Part shown: in pieces, positions 42,944 to 51,546 of the stretch
Layout: each line of letters starts with the position of its first letter
Position numbering within the stretch: the stretch's first letter is position 1
Notes under the pieces: generated by a model
Database searches by the model: none
What the model was told of the DNA's origin: nothing
The model's input: only the letters and a program-made list of their open reading frames with translations
Source of the DNA: an uncultured Oscillospiraceae bacterium
GTDB taxonomy: Bacteria > Bacillota > Clostridia > Oscillospirales > Acutalibacteraceae
Reading direction: 5' to 3'
Assembly (NCBI GenBank): GCA_900555015.1
Contig: USJL01000005.1
Span: forward strand, 32,346 to 96,345
Length of the DNA: 64,000 nt
Position numbers and translations under genes: made by a program

Positions 42944-45208
42944 GTGCAAACCACCTTTAGGGAAAACACTCTTTTGACAAAGGAATCAATATTTGAATTA
43001 AAAATTCTTCCCTATTTCAAGAATTTCAACTATACTTTGATGGAAGGTATGAATTCGGATGCGGATATAAAATTCGTTGAGTTAGGCAACACTGATGAGC
43101 AGCTTGCGGTAATGCTTATGGATGCCGGTGAAGGACCCGGATACTGCAGACGGCTTTGTTACAGCATTGCAAAAGACGGAAGAGTTTCGGTTCCACGTAG
43201 TATTAAAGATGATTTAACGGTAGATTTACAGCCGTTTGTTTATTCTCAAAGCGAAACTTCATCAAAAAATGACATAATCATCACCTGGACGGAAGCGGAT
43301 AAAGAATTTGAATTAGGCACTCCTTCAGACGAAGACGATTTTGAAAAAATGAGAAGAGAAATCGCAAGTTCTATGAAAATAAGCATTGCTGTTATGAACA
43401 GTGAAAATTATAATTTTCCGTTTGGCGCATACACCGTCAGCGTGGGCAAAAACGATGGCAAGGATGAGGATGATAATACAGGTAAAGACGGCAATGTTTG
43501 TTATTATAAATCACGGGTAACAAAGCTTGACGGTAAAATCCTTATCACCTGGGCAGTGTGCAATAATGTAGAAAAGAACGACGGCTTCTTTTCCGTTGAG
43601 GGAATGTACTATAATCCAACGGATAATACATTCTACACCGATACAAATAAAAAGGACGATAACGGCAATCTTATTCCCATGTCATTTGTTGAGAATCGTA
43701 ACTACATTTCGGATTATTCCATAGCAAGCATTAACGGTAAAACAGCTGTGCTTTTTCAGGAGGCAACCGACGGTACACGCATATCAAAAGAGATGTATAC
43801 TGCCGCTATTGATAAAAAAAGCACTTATCCGTTCACCGTTAAGGAATCGGATAAAAACAGAGATTTGAATTTAGCCGTGTCGGGCACTGTTACCACTCTT
43901 GCACCGTCGGGTAAATACACCTCTTTGGTAGAGTCAATTTTGCCGTATCTCAGTTATTATTATAACGGTAATCTTTACACCGTTTCACCCACAAACAGTA
44001 CGCCGGAGGGTTGGAAAGCGGCTCCTGTTTTAGATGTATCCGAAACCGGGGACACAAAATATTCGTTTGTTATAAAGAACAATGTTGTGCAGTATATATC
44101 TGCATTGGAACTGACTCCGCTTAAAACGGATTACACATCGTTAACTTATTGCGGAAAAATATATACAAAAACCGAGGACGGAAAATGGATTGATGAGAAA
44201 GGCGAAACCGCAGAACTTTATCAGCACGTTGTGCGGCTTTACTACAGAGACGCAGGCGAAAATCAAATGACTCTTCTTCCGCTACCTCTCATTGATGCAG
44301 ACGAAAATTTTGTTGCTTGCATGCCGCCGTTCATTATCGACAGCGAAAACAGGCTTGCTACTATATGGGCGCACGGTAAAATAAGAGACGGTTATGTTAC
44401 TTTGTATTATACAAGATATTCGCAGGATGATTTGTTAAAGGCAAATTATAAAGCGGTTAATGAAGCTGTTGCAAAGGCAAATGATCTTAACGCCGGTGAT
44501 TATTCAAACTTTTCCATTGTTACAGACGCAATTAACAGCGTTGTTTATGATAAAATGTATACAGAGCAGTCTGTTGTAAACGATTATGCTGTGGCTATTG
44601 AAAATGCAATCGAGTCACTAATTTTGCGCAGTGCAGATTATACGGATGTTGATGCCGCTGTTTCAAGAGCAAATGCATTGGATGAAAATTTATATAAAAA
44701 TTTTGATGCCGTTAAGGATGCAATAAATGCCGTTGACCGAAGTAAAAATTTTAAAGCTCAGGCGGAAGTTGATCTTATGGCAAAGGCTATTAACAATGCC
44801 CTTGCCGCTCTTGAATACAAGGATGCGGATTACAGCAAGGTTGATGAGGCTATTGCCAAAGCACAAGCACTTAACAGGGATGAATATAAGGATTTTTCTA
44901 AAGTTGATGAAGCTGTTAACGCAGTTGTAAGAGGCAAAAATATAACGCAGCAGGCAGAGGTTGATTTAATGGCAAAAAGCATTAACGAATCACTTGCCGC
45001 CCTTGAAAAAAAGGCTGTGCAGATAAATGAAAAGCCTGAGGTTAAGACGGAAAATAAGTCCGAACAAAAGTATGAAGCAAACTCGGAACAGTCGCAAAGG
45101 GCAAAGCAAAATCACCCAACACCGGTTCGCCGGCTTTGGCAATGTATGCCGCTTTTGCTTCATCGGCAGTATGTTTGTTGTTTATTAAAAAGCGTAAGAA
45201 CTGAATAA
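42944..45208 (+). pseudogene. Surface protein with FIVAR repeats; no start and frameshifted sorting signal
   Basis: The frame is open from GTG 42944, without a ribosome site or signal peptide, so the 5' end is missing. Residues up to about 495 are beta-rich and unrecognised (NYISDYSIASINGKTAVLFQ, WKAAPVLDVSETGDTKYSFV). Three FIVAR-like three-helix repeats follow at 44441-44632, 44633-44818 and 44825-45010. The zero frame ends in an unlikely tail. In the -1 frame the end reads KSPNTGSPALAMYAAFASSA followed by CLLFIKKRKN and a stop at 45202-45204, a typical sortase signal. The shift must lie between 45075 and about 45112. Both defects suggest a decayed gene, although one could be a sequencing error. 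Confidence 0.8.
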
Positions 45209-45217
45209 TAAAACATT

Positions 45218-45249
45218 GCGGACGGCTGAAAAAGCCGCCCGCTTTTTTT
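45218..45249 (+). terminator. Intrinsic terminator after the FIVAR protein
   Basis: GCGG-CGGCT pairs with AGCCG-CCCGC around a short A-rich loop, then seven T. Confidence 0.75.
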
Positions 45250-45304
45250 AGAATTGACAGGTAGATAATATAATTTTTTTAACCATTAAAGTATTTAATC
45301 TCGG

Positions 45305-45333
45305 TTGACAAAGGGTGCAATAAATGTTAATAT
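45305..45333 (+). promoter_or_regulatory. Promoter of the fluoride-riboswitch operon
   Basis: TTGACA (45305-45310) and TAATAT (45328-45333) with a 17-base spacer, directly upstream of the riboswitch. Confidence 0.85.
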
Positions 45334-45341
45334 GTTTTTGT

Positions 45342-45409
45342 GGGAATGAGGTTCTCCCTTGGCGGCAATCAGCCGTGCCAAAACTGCTTTTATGCTGATG
45401 ACTTCTACG
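45342..45409 (+). ncRNA. Fluoride riboswitch (crcB RNA) aptamer
   Basis: The RNA starts GGGAAUGAGGUUCUCCC, the first hairpin whose loop (UGAGGU) can pair with CUUC in the 3' block, and ends AAACUGC...GCUGAUGACUUCUACG, nearly identical to the conserved 3' half of known fluoride aptamers (ACUGC hairpin then GCUGAUGRCYUCUAC). Between them is an extra hairpin, UUGGCGGC-loop-GCCGUGCCAA. The 3' block is also the left arm of a terminator, so fluoride binding should stabilise the aptamer and let transcription reach the antiporter gene. The element lies in the 270-base gap between two genes. Confidence 0.88.
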
Positions 45410-45440
45410 ATTTTTAATCGCAGAAATCATCGGCTTTTTT
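45394..45440 (+). terminator. Riboswitch expression-platform terminator
   Basis: GCTGATGACTTCTACG (45394-45409) pairs with CGCAGAAATCATCGGC (45419-45434) with two mismatches and one G-U, then six T. It shares bases with the aptamer pseudoknot, so the two structures exclude each other. Confidence 0.82.
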
Positions 45441-45479
45441 ATTTTTTCGGTGGTTTTTGCAAAAGGAAAGGTGATTTTT

Positions 45480-46676
45480 ATGTTAGAATCTTTAGCACTT
45501 GTGTTGCTTGTGGGGCTTGCAATGGGCGGAATTTGCAAACGGTTAAAGTTGCCGGGAATTATCGGCATGCTTGTTACAGGCGTAGTGTTGGGCCCGTATG
45601 TTTTAAACGCTCTTGACCCGTCAATTCTTTCAATTTCAGCCGAACTGCGCAAGGCGGCACTGATTATTATTTTGCTTAAAGCAGGTTTAACATTAAATTT
45701 AGAGAATTTAAAAAAAGCCGGCAGACCTGCAATTTTGCTGTCATTTTTACCGGCAAGTTTTGAATTAATCGGCTATGTATTGCTTGCGCCGCTGATTTTG
45801 GGAATCACTCGTATTGAAGCCGCCGTTATGGGCGCTGTGTTGAGTGCGGTTTCACCTGCCGTGGTTGTTCCTCGAATGGTTGATTTAACGGAAAAAGGCT
45901 ACGGCGCAAAAAAGGCAGTTCCGCAAATGATTATGGCAGGTGCTTCTTGCGACGATATTTTTGTAATAGTGTTGTTTACAACTTTTTTGGCAATGGCAAG
46001 CGGCGAAAAAGTAAATTTAAAAAGTTTTGCAAATATTCCCGTTTCTATAATTTTGGGTATTGCTTTAGGCGCTGTTGCGGGATTTTGCCTTTACTTCTTT
46101 TTTGAATTGTTTTACAAGCGTGGCAATTACATCAGAAACAGCACAAAGGTTATTGTAATTTTAGGCGTTTCTTTTTTGCTTGTTACAATAGAAAACAGGC
46201 TTGCCGATAAGGTGGCAATTTCAGGGTTGCTTGCCGTTGTCAGCATGGCGTGTGTGCTTAAATTTAAATCGGATGAAAATGTTTCGGCACGCATTTCTCA
46301 AAAATTCGGCAAAATTTGGATAGGTGCAGAGGTTGTTCTTTTTGTTTTGGTGGGTGCTGCTGTGGATATTCGCTACACATTGGAAGCCGGGGCACCGGCA
46401 GTGCTGCTTATTTTTGCCGCGCTTGTTTTTCGCAGTGCAGGAGTATGGATTTCAACGTTTAAAACAAAGCTTAATTTAAAAGAAAGGCTGTTTTGCGTAA
46501 TTTCATATTTGCCAAAGGCCACGGTACAGGCGGCAATCGGCTCTGTTCCTCTTGCGGCAGGCTTAAACTGCGGAAAAACAGTGCTTTCCGTTGCAGTTTT
46601 GGCAATTATTATAACGGCGCCGTTGGGTGCGTTTTGTATAGACAGCACGTATAAAAAATTGCTTGTAAAGAATTAA
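45480..46676 (+). CDS. CPA-type cation:proton antiporter under fluoride control
   Basis: ATG 45480 with AAAGGAAAGGTG upstream; the open frame starts earlier at 45450. The 398-residue protein has about 11-12 membrane segments and the sodium/proton exchanger pattern: GGICKRLKLPGIIGMLVTGV at the N-terminus, AVMGAVLSAVSPAVVVPRM (the unwound helix region) and AGASCDDIFVIVLF with the paired acidic residues. No C-terminal nucleotide-binding domain. With the riboswitch upstream it is probably a fluoride-stress transporter, perhaps for ion or pH balance during fluoride export; direct fluoride transport is not shown by sequence. Confidence 0.85.
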   Translation: MLESLALVLLVGLAMGGICKRLKLPGIIGMLVTGVVLGPYVLNALDPSILSISAELRKAALIIILLKAGLTLNLENLKKAGRPAILLSFLPASFELIGYVLLAPLILGITRIEAAVMGAVLSAVSPAVVVPRMVDLTEKGYGAKKAVPQMIMAGASCDDIFVIVLFTTFLAMASGEKVNLKSFANIPVSIILGIALGAVAGFCLYFFFELFYKRGNYIRNSTKVIVILGVSFLLVTIENRLADKVAISGLLAVVSMACVLKFKSDENVSARISQKFGKIWIGAEVVLFVLVGAAVDIRYTLEAGAPAVLLIFAALVFRSAGVWISTFKTKLNLKERLFCVISYLPKATVQAAIGSVPLAAGLNCGKTVLSVAVLAIIITAPLGAFCIDSTYKKLLVKN

Positions 46677-46778
46677 AAACAATTATTACATTTTGTCATT
46701 TTAAACATTACAAATATTCGCTTTTCGTATTCTTTAATAAATGATATACTTATTAAAAATCAAAGTGAAGGTGATTAA

Positions 46779-47318
46779 ATGATATATGTAAGCGAAGTTA
46801 AGGATTTTGCACCTAATGAAACCGAAACAATTTTGCAAAAGCAGGTTTATAGCACTTTGCAAAATTTGCAAATCCCCTTTGAGCGTGTGGAAACCGACCC
46901 GGTTATTACAATGGAAGATTGTGTTGCGGTTAATGAAAAATTACAAATGGAAATGGTTAAAACATTGTTTTTGTGTAATCGCCAAAAAACAGAATTTTAT
47001 TTGTTCATAACCTGCGGTAACAAACCCTTTTCTTCAAAAAATTTCAGCAGTTCATTGGGCGTTTCCCGTGTTTCTTTTGCGCCTGCCCAATTAATGGAAT
47101 CAATGCTTCAAACCAAAATCGGTGCGGCAACTGTTTTCAGCGTTATGCTTAAAACGGCAAACGGCGTTAAACTTGTTGTTGATAAAGATGTTTTGGTACA
47201 AGAATATTACGGTTGCAGCGACGGCACAACAACAGGTTATTTGAAAATTAAAACAAACGATATTTTTAACAAAATGCTGCCAAGCTTAAACTGCGGCTAC
47301 GCTGTTGCGGAAATTTAA
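46779..47318 (+). CDS. YbaK/ProX-type aminoacyl-tRNA deacylase domain protein
   Basis: 179 residues. VYSTLQNLQIPFERVETDPVITMEDC at the start (read in parts) and VKTLFLCNRQKTEFYLFITC, then FAPAQLMESMLQTKIGAATVFSV, follow the ProX/PrdX trans-editing family that removes wrong amino acids from tRNA(Pro). The family's key lysine would be in MVKTLFLCN. A single-domain version. It stands alone between the antiporter and the ABC operon, with a strong terminator after it. Confidence 0.78.
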   Translation: MIYVSEVKDFAPNETETILQKQVYSTLQNLQIPFERVETDPVITMEDCVAVNEKLQMEMVKTLFLCNRQKTEFYLFITCGNKPFSSKNFSSSLGVSRVSFAPAQLMESMLQTKIGAATVFSVMLKTANGVKLVVDKDVLVQEYYGCSDGTTTGYLKIKTNDIFNKMLPSLNCGYAVAEI

Positions 47319-47330
47319 CATTGTAAAACA

Positions 47331-47361
47331 AAAATCCGAAACAACCGTTTCGGATTTTTTT
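47331..47361 (+). terminator. Intrinsic terminator
   Basis: AAATCCGAAAC pairs with GTTTCGGATTT around a four-base loop, followed by T7 in all. Confidence 0.85.
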
Positions 47362-47362
47362 G

Positions 47363-47391
47363 TTGACAAAAGCGGCGGTGTGTGATAACCT
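47363..47391 (+). promoter_or_regulatory. Promoter of the leader-ABC transporter operon
   Basis: TTGACA (47363-47368), a 17-base spacer and TAACCT (47386-47391), overlapping the end of the preceding terminator. The weak -10 box makes it moderate. Confidence 0.6.
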
Positions 47392-47436
47392 AAATTCATA
47401 TTGTTAACGAATTATTAACGAAAGGAGGCAAAAGCC

Positions 47437-47559
47437 GTGAAAAATTATACAACTTATTACCGTCATTATATTCCGTCTATCCCCGGTTTAAAAATGCACA
47501 ATTATATATTACTTTGCGGCGGTTTGTCTGCCGGCAAAGGTTATTTTCCTTGCCGTTAA
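47437..47559 (+). CDS. Leader peptide (40 aa) upstream of ABC exporter pair
   Basis: AAAGGAGG lies 9 bases before GTG 47437. The peptide is rich in Tyr and aromatic residues at first (MKNYTTYYRHYIPSIPGLK) and ends CGGLSAGKGYFPCR. The last codons form a hairpin (CGGCAAAGG 47532-47540 with CCTTGCCG 47548-47555), and a terminator follows 37 bases after the stop, before the ABC genes. This is the layout of the bmrB leader of bmrCD, where ribosome stalling by antibiotics allows read-through. A ribosomal peptide natural product precursor is a less likely alternative, since no maturation enzyme is present. Confidence 0.65.
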   Translation: MKNYTTYYRHYIPSIPGLKMHNYILLCGGLSAGKGYFPCR

Positions 47560-47596
47560 TTAATTTTTTAATAATAATTCAGTATTGTTATAAATT

Positions 47597-47627
47597 ATGC
47601 CGTCGGTTTTGGTCGACGGCATTTTTT
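47597..47627 (+). terminator. Attenuator terminator before the ABC genes
   Basis: ATGCCGTCG (47597-47605) pairs perfectly with CGACGGCAT (47614-47622), eight-base loop, followed by T6. The right arm's CGGCA can instead pair with TGCCG of the leader's last codons, so a competing structure exists. Confidence 0.82.
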
Positions 47628-47646
47628 GTTTATTCGGAGGTGAAGT

Positions 47647-49464
47647 ATGAGATTTATTAAATTAGATGAAGAACAGCAAAATGTGCCTGTTATAAAAAAT
47701 GTAATTTATGCTTTGCGCCTTGTTTGGAAGGCAGATAAAAAGCTGATTATAGGCTATTTAATGCAAGAGGTTTTCGGCAACGTATTTTCTTGGTTTATCA
47801 GAAATATTTTATTTTTAAAAATTTTGCTTGAAATTATAACAGGCAGTCGTGATTTTAAAATGTATTGCCGCTGTTTGGCAATTTTTGCCTTGTTTTCCGT
47901 TGCCGATAAAATTGTTACCTGGAGCGGAATGAGAATAGAGAAAAAGGCAACAAAAAATGTTTTAAAACAAATAAACAACATGATTTTTGATAAGGCACAA
48001 ACGCTGGATGTTGCCTGCTATGAAGACCCGGCGTTTTACGATAAGTATCAGCGTGCAACCCTTGTTGCCACGTCCGGCTATTTTGATATTATTTGTTTTG
48101 ATTTTGCCGGTGTGATTTCCGGCATAATTTCAATGATTTGTGTTTTTACCACGGTTTCTGTTATAAATCCTGTTTATTTGTTGTTTTTACTGCCTATCTT
48201 TCTTGTTTTTATTATTGAAACGGCAAAAAGCCGCTATGTTTACAAGCGAGATTTGGAAATGACAACAAATAACAGAATTAAAGCATACATTCAGCGCACC
48301 GTGTTTTTGCGTGAATATTCAAAAGATATAAGAACATCAAACATTTTTGCCGTTCTTATGAAAAGGTTTCAGGCGGCAATAGATTCTAACATCAAAATTT
48401 TAAAAAAATACGGTGTGGGCTTGTTTGCATACAGCATGGTAAGTTCTCTGTTTGAAGAGTTTATACCTGTTATCGGCAGCTATGCTTTTGCAGGCTGGGA
48501 ATTTGTAAAAAGGGGAACTATGACGGTTTCCGGTTTCAGTGTTGTTTTAAGTTCCATAAATTCCGTGCGTGATGTTACACTTGACATAACACAGTGTTTT
48601 GATGAAATGAATCAAATGGCATTGTATTTTCAAAATTTAAAAGATTTTTTTGATTACGAGCCTCAAATTGTTTCAGGCAGTAAAAAAGCACAGTCCTTTG
48701 AAAGTTTGGAATTTAAAAATGTTTCGTTTAAATATCCGTCTGCTTCAAAAAATTCTTTAAACAATATTAATTTTAGGCTGAATAAGGGTGAAACTGTTGC
48801 CGTGGTCGGTATTAACGGTGCAGGCAAATCTACTCTTTTAAAATTAATGCTTCGTTTTTACGACCCCACTTGCGGCGAGATTTTGTATAACGGCGTAAAT
48901 ATTAAAGAATATGACCTTGATTCTTACAGAAATGCTTTTGCAACCGTGTTTCAGGATTACAAAAATTTTGCCGTTTCTGTTTTTGAAAACGTTATGTGCC
49001 GTACTTGTGATGAAAATGATAAAAAGTTTGCAAAAGAGGCGCTTGTTAACAGCGGCGTTTGGGATAAAATAAGCACTTTTGCAAACGGCGGCGACACTGT
49101 TTTAACACGTGAGTTTGATGAAAACGGTGCAGGACTTTCCGGCGGCGAAAATCAAAAAGTTTCGGCAGCCCGTCTTTTTGCCCGTGATTTTGATGTGGCA
49201 ATTCTTGATGAACCCAGTTCTGCCCTTGACCCGGTGGCAGAAAGTAAAATGTATGAAAATTTGCAGCGGGTTACAGTCGGAAAAACTGTTGTTTATATTT
49301 CACACAGGCTTTCAAGTGCATCAACGGCAAGCCGCATTATTGTGCTTAAAGAGGGCAGTATTATTGAAAGCGGCACCCACGGCGAATTAATGGCGGCAGG
49401 CGGCGAATACACAAAAATGTTTTCCCTTCAAGCGTCAAATTACAAAAGAAAGGAGGAGGCTTAA
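47647..49464 (+). CDS. ABC exporter subunit 1 (membrane domain plus ATPase)
   Basis: 605 residues with the exporter half-transporter layout. About residues 20-330 hold six membrane segments; the ATPase has Walker A VGINGAGKST near residue 396, Q-loop VFQDYKNF, signature LSGGENQK near 500, Walker B DVAILDEPSSALD and the H-loop VVYISHRLSS. With the following gene it should form a heterodimeric multidrug or peptide exporter like BmrC/BmrD. Both ATPase sites look complete in this subunit. GGAGGTG precedes ATG 47647. Confidence 0.88.
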   Translation: MRFIKLDEEQQNVPVIKNVIYALRLVWKADKKLIIGYLMQEVFGNVFSWFIRNILFLKILLEIITGSRDFKMYCRCLAIFALFSVADKIVTWSGMRIEKKATKNVLKQINNMIFDKAQTLDVACYEDPAFYDKYQRATLVATSGYFDIICFDFAGVISGIISMICVFTTVSVINPVYLLFLLPIFLVFIIETAKSRYVYKRDLEMTTNNRIKAYIQRTVFLREYSKDIRTSNIFAVLMKRFQAAIDSNIKILKKYGVGLFAYSMVSSLFEEFIPVIGSYAFAGWEFVKRGTMTVSGFSVVLSSINSVRDVTLDITQCFDEMNQMALYFQNLKDFFDYEPQIVSGSKKAQSFESLEFKNVSFKYPSASKNSLNNINFRLNKGETVAVVGINGAGKSTLLKLMLRFYDPTCGEILYNGVNIKEYDLDSYRNAFATVFQDYKNFAVSVFENVMCRTCDENDKKFAKEALVNSGVWDKISTFANGGDTVLTREFDENGAGLSGGENQKVSAARLFARDFDVAILDEPSSALDPVAESKMYENLQRVTVGKTVVYISHRLSSASTASRIIVLKEGSIIESGTHGELMAAGGEYTKMFSLQASNYKRKEEA

Positions 49465-51269
49465 TGACTGCACAAAAAGAAAAAACGGAACATTCAATGT
49501 TTTCAAATATGATTTATTTTGTAAGGCTTATGTTTAAAGCCTCGCCTTTGCTTGTAATAGGTGAAATGGTGTGGGGCATTTTAAGTAATTTGCCTAACAG
49601 GCTTATAAGCGTTATAGGCGTTAAGTACATAATTGATGTTATGACGTCGGGCGAAAGGCTTTACAGAATTTTCGGCGCAGTGGGCGTTATTGCGGCTGTT
49701 ATACTTTTCAGCAGGCTTATTTCTTGGCTGTTTCGTGAATTTATGTGGAACGTTGAAAAGGAAAAATGCTATTTTGCACTTAACAAAAGCCTTTATGAAA
49801 AGGCAAAATCCTTGGATTTGGAATCTTACGACAATCCGGAATTTTACAATAATTTTATTTTAACAATAGAATCTTCAAGCGATAACATTCAAAATTTGCT
49901 TGGACTTTTGCGAAATTACTTCGGCAATGCAGTGGCGCTTATTACTGTTTCTTCCGTGCTTCTTGCCATAGATCCGTGGTGCCTTGTAATAATTTTGGGC
50001 ACGGTGGCGGTTTTTATGCCTCTTTCTAAAAAAATAGGTAATTTGCAAATGATGCGTCAGGTGGAAAACACAAAATATCATCGCCGTTCCGATTATTTTC
50101 AGCGTATTTTTTATTTGCAGGATTATGCAAAAGAGGTGCGAATGAATAATATTCATCCGCTTTTAACAGACAGGTATAATGACGCGGCAGATGATGTTAT
50201 TCGTAATCAGGATAAGTATTGGAGCAAAATTTCACGCCTTTATTGCGTGCAGGAGGCAGGCGTTCAGGTGCTTGGATTTACCGTTGCGCTTCCTCTTTAT
50301 TTGGGCTACTTGGTGCTCGTTAAGCAAACTCTTTCCGCAGGCGATTTTGTGGCAACGTTTAACGGTGCTTATTCCATTGCAATGAGCATTAATTTTTTAA
50401 CCGTTTGGGCTGTTGCACGTTTTGAGGAAAGGGCAAAAATTATTGAAAAATACAGGGGATTTCTTAAAGCCGAGGGCAAAATTAAAGACGGCAGTGAGCC
50501 GGCGCCCGTTACAGAGCCGAAAGAAATAAAAATAGAAAAACTTTCCTTTACATATCCGGGTAATAACAAGCCCACTTTAAATAACATTAATTTAACAATA
50601 AAGCCTTACGAAAAAATAGCACTTGTGGGCTATAACGGTGCAGGCAAAACAACTTTAACAAACTTGCTTTTAAGGCTTTATGACGTTACAGACGGCAGTA
50701 TTAAAATTGACGGCTGTGATATTCGCAATGTGCCTGTTTGGGAACATAGAAACAGGTTTGCCGCTGTTTTTCAGGATTTTCAGATTTTTTCCTGCAATGT
50801 AGGCGAAAATGTGGCACTGAGTGATGAATATAATAAGCAAAACGTAATGTCGGCGCTTGTTCACAGCGGATTTGCCAAGCCGTTGAAAAACGGCACCGAA
50901 ACAGAGCTTTTGCGTGAATTTGATGACGGCGGCGTTATGCTTTCCGGCGGTGAAAGTCAAAAAATAGCAGTGGCACGTGCATTTTATAAAAATTGCCCTT
51001 ATGTTATTCTTGATGAACCGTCTGCCAATTTAGACCCGGTTGCAGAATATAACTTAAACCGTGCAATGCTTGATGCGGCACAAAATAAAACCGTTATTTT
51101 TATTTCTCATCGCCTTTCAACCACTGTTAATGCAGATAAAATTTATGTTATGGAAAACGGCAGTATTATTGAAAGCGGAACCCACAGCGAGTTAATGAAA
51201 ATGGGCGGTACCTATGCGTATATGTTCAATCTTCAGGCAGAAAAATATAACAGTGCAGAGAGTTTGTAA
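49464..51269 (+). CDS. ABC exporter subunit 2 (membrane domain plus ATPase)
   Basis: 601 residues, starting on the last base of the previous stop, with AAGGAGG before it. The N-terminal two-thirds is a six-span membrane domain. Walker A VGYNGAGKTT, Q-loop VFQDFQIF, signature LSGGESQK, Walker B YVILDEPSANLDP and H-loop VIFISHRLST are all present. It looks like a gene duplicate of the first subunit and is the likely dimer partner. A bidirectional terminator follows after an intergenic repeat. Confidence 0.88.
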   Translation: MTAQKEKTEHSMFSNMIYFVRLMFKASPLLVIGEMVWGILSNLPNRLISVIGVKYIIDVMTSGERLYRIFGAVGVIAAVILFSRLISWLFREFMWNVEKEKCYFALNKSLYEKAKSLDLESYDNPEFYNNFILTIESSSDNIQNLLGLLRNYFGNAVALITVSSVLLAIDPWCLVIILGTVAVFMPLSKKIGNLQMMRQVENTKYHRRSDYFQRIFYLQDYAKEVRMNNIHPLLTDRYNDAADDVIRNQDKYWSKISRLYCVQEAGVQVLGFTVALPLYLGYLVLVKQTLSAGDFVATFNGAYSIAMSINFLTVWAVARFEERAKIIEKYRGFLKAEGKIKDGSEPAPVTEPKEIKIEKLSFTYPGNNKPTLNNINLTIKPYEKIALVGYNGAGKTTLTNLLLRLYDVTDGSIKIDGCDIRNVPVWEHRNRFAAVFQDFQIFSCNVGENVALSDEYNKQNVMSALVHSGFAKPLKNGTETELLREFDDGGVMLSGGESQKIAVARAFYKNCPYVILDEPSANLDPVAEYNLNRAMLDAAQNKTVIFISHRLSTTVNADKIYVMENGSIIESGTHSELMKMGGTYAYMFNLQAEKYNSAESL

Positions 51270-51300
51270 AAAGTGAGGCAATTCGGTTAAAAAAATAAGT

Positions 51301-51484
51301 CCCCCTTGTTAAAGGGTTACTCCCCACGGTGTGGGGAGATGCCACGTAGTGGCAGAGGGGACGGGCTCCGGTTCGGAGATGTTTTCATTTATGAAAACAG
51401 GGGGATTCAATTAAATGATGTACGACTTACAAGGAATCCCTCAGTCGCATATAAAATGCGACAGCTCCCTTTAACAAGGGAGCC
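51301..51484. repeat. Dispersed palindromic intergenic repeat (copy A)
   Basis: A 184-base segment bounded by CCCTTGTTAAAGGG (51303-51316) and CCCTTTAACAAGGG (51467-51480), which are inverted copies. It contains inner hairpins (CTCCCCACGGTGTGGGGAG; GTTTTCATTTATGAAAAC). The stretch 51398-51442 matches 58041-58084 in reverse orientation, so it belongs to the same family as the repeat at 57.8-58.1 kb. It looks like a non-coding MITE-like element. Confidence 0.75.
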
Positions 51485-51502
51485 TAATTGGTTATAAAAA
51501 AT

Positions 51503-51538
51503 AAAACCGCCAATGCGTAAGCGTGGCGGTTTTGTTTT
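51503..51538. terminator. Bidirectional terminator between converging operons
   Basis: AAAACCGCCA (51503-51512) pairs perfectly with TGGCGGTTTT (51524-51533), 11-base loop; T-rich on the right and A-rich on the left, so it can stop both the ABC operon and the minus-strand DUF5058 operon. Confidence 0.82.
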
Positions 51539-51546
51539 AGGTTATA

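Noticed and set aside
42740..42949. Minus-strand ORF of 69 codons
   Set aside because: It lies antisense to the XRE fragment and terminator and has no ribosome site or recognisable product.
47437..47559. The 40-residue peptide as a lanthipeptide or sactipeptide precursor
   Set aside because: No modification enzyme or protease domain nearby, and the following terminator with alternative pairing better fits a leader peptide. The possibility is not excluded.
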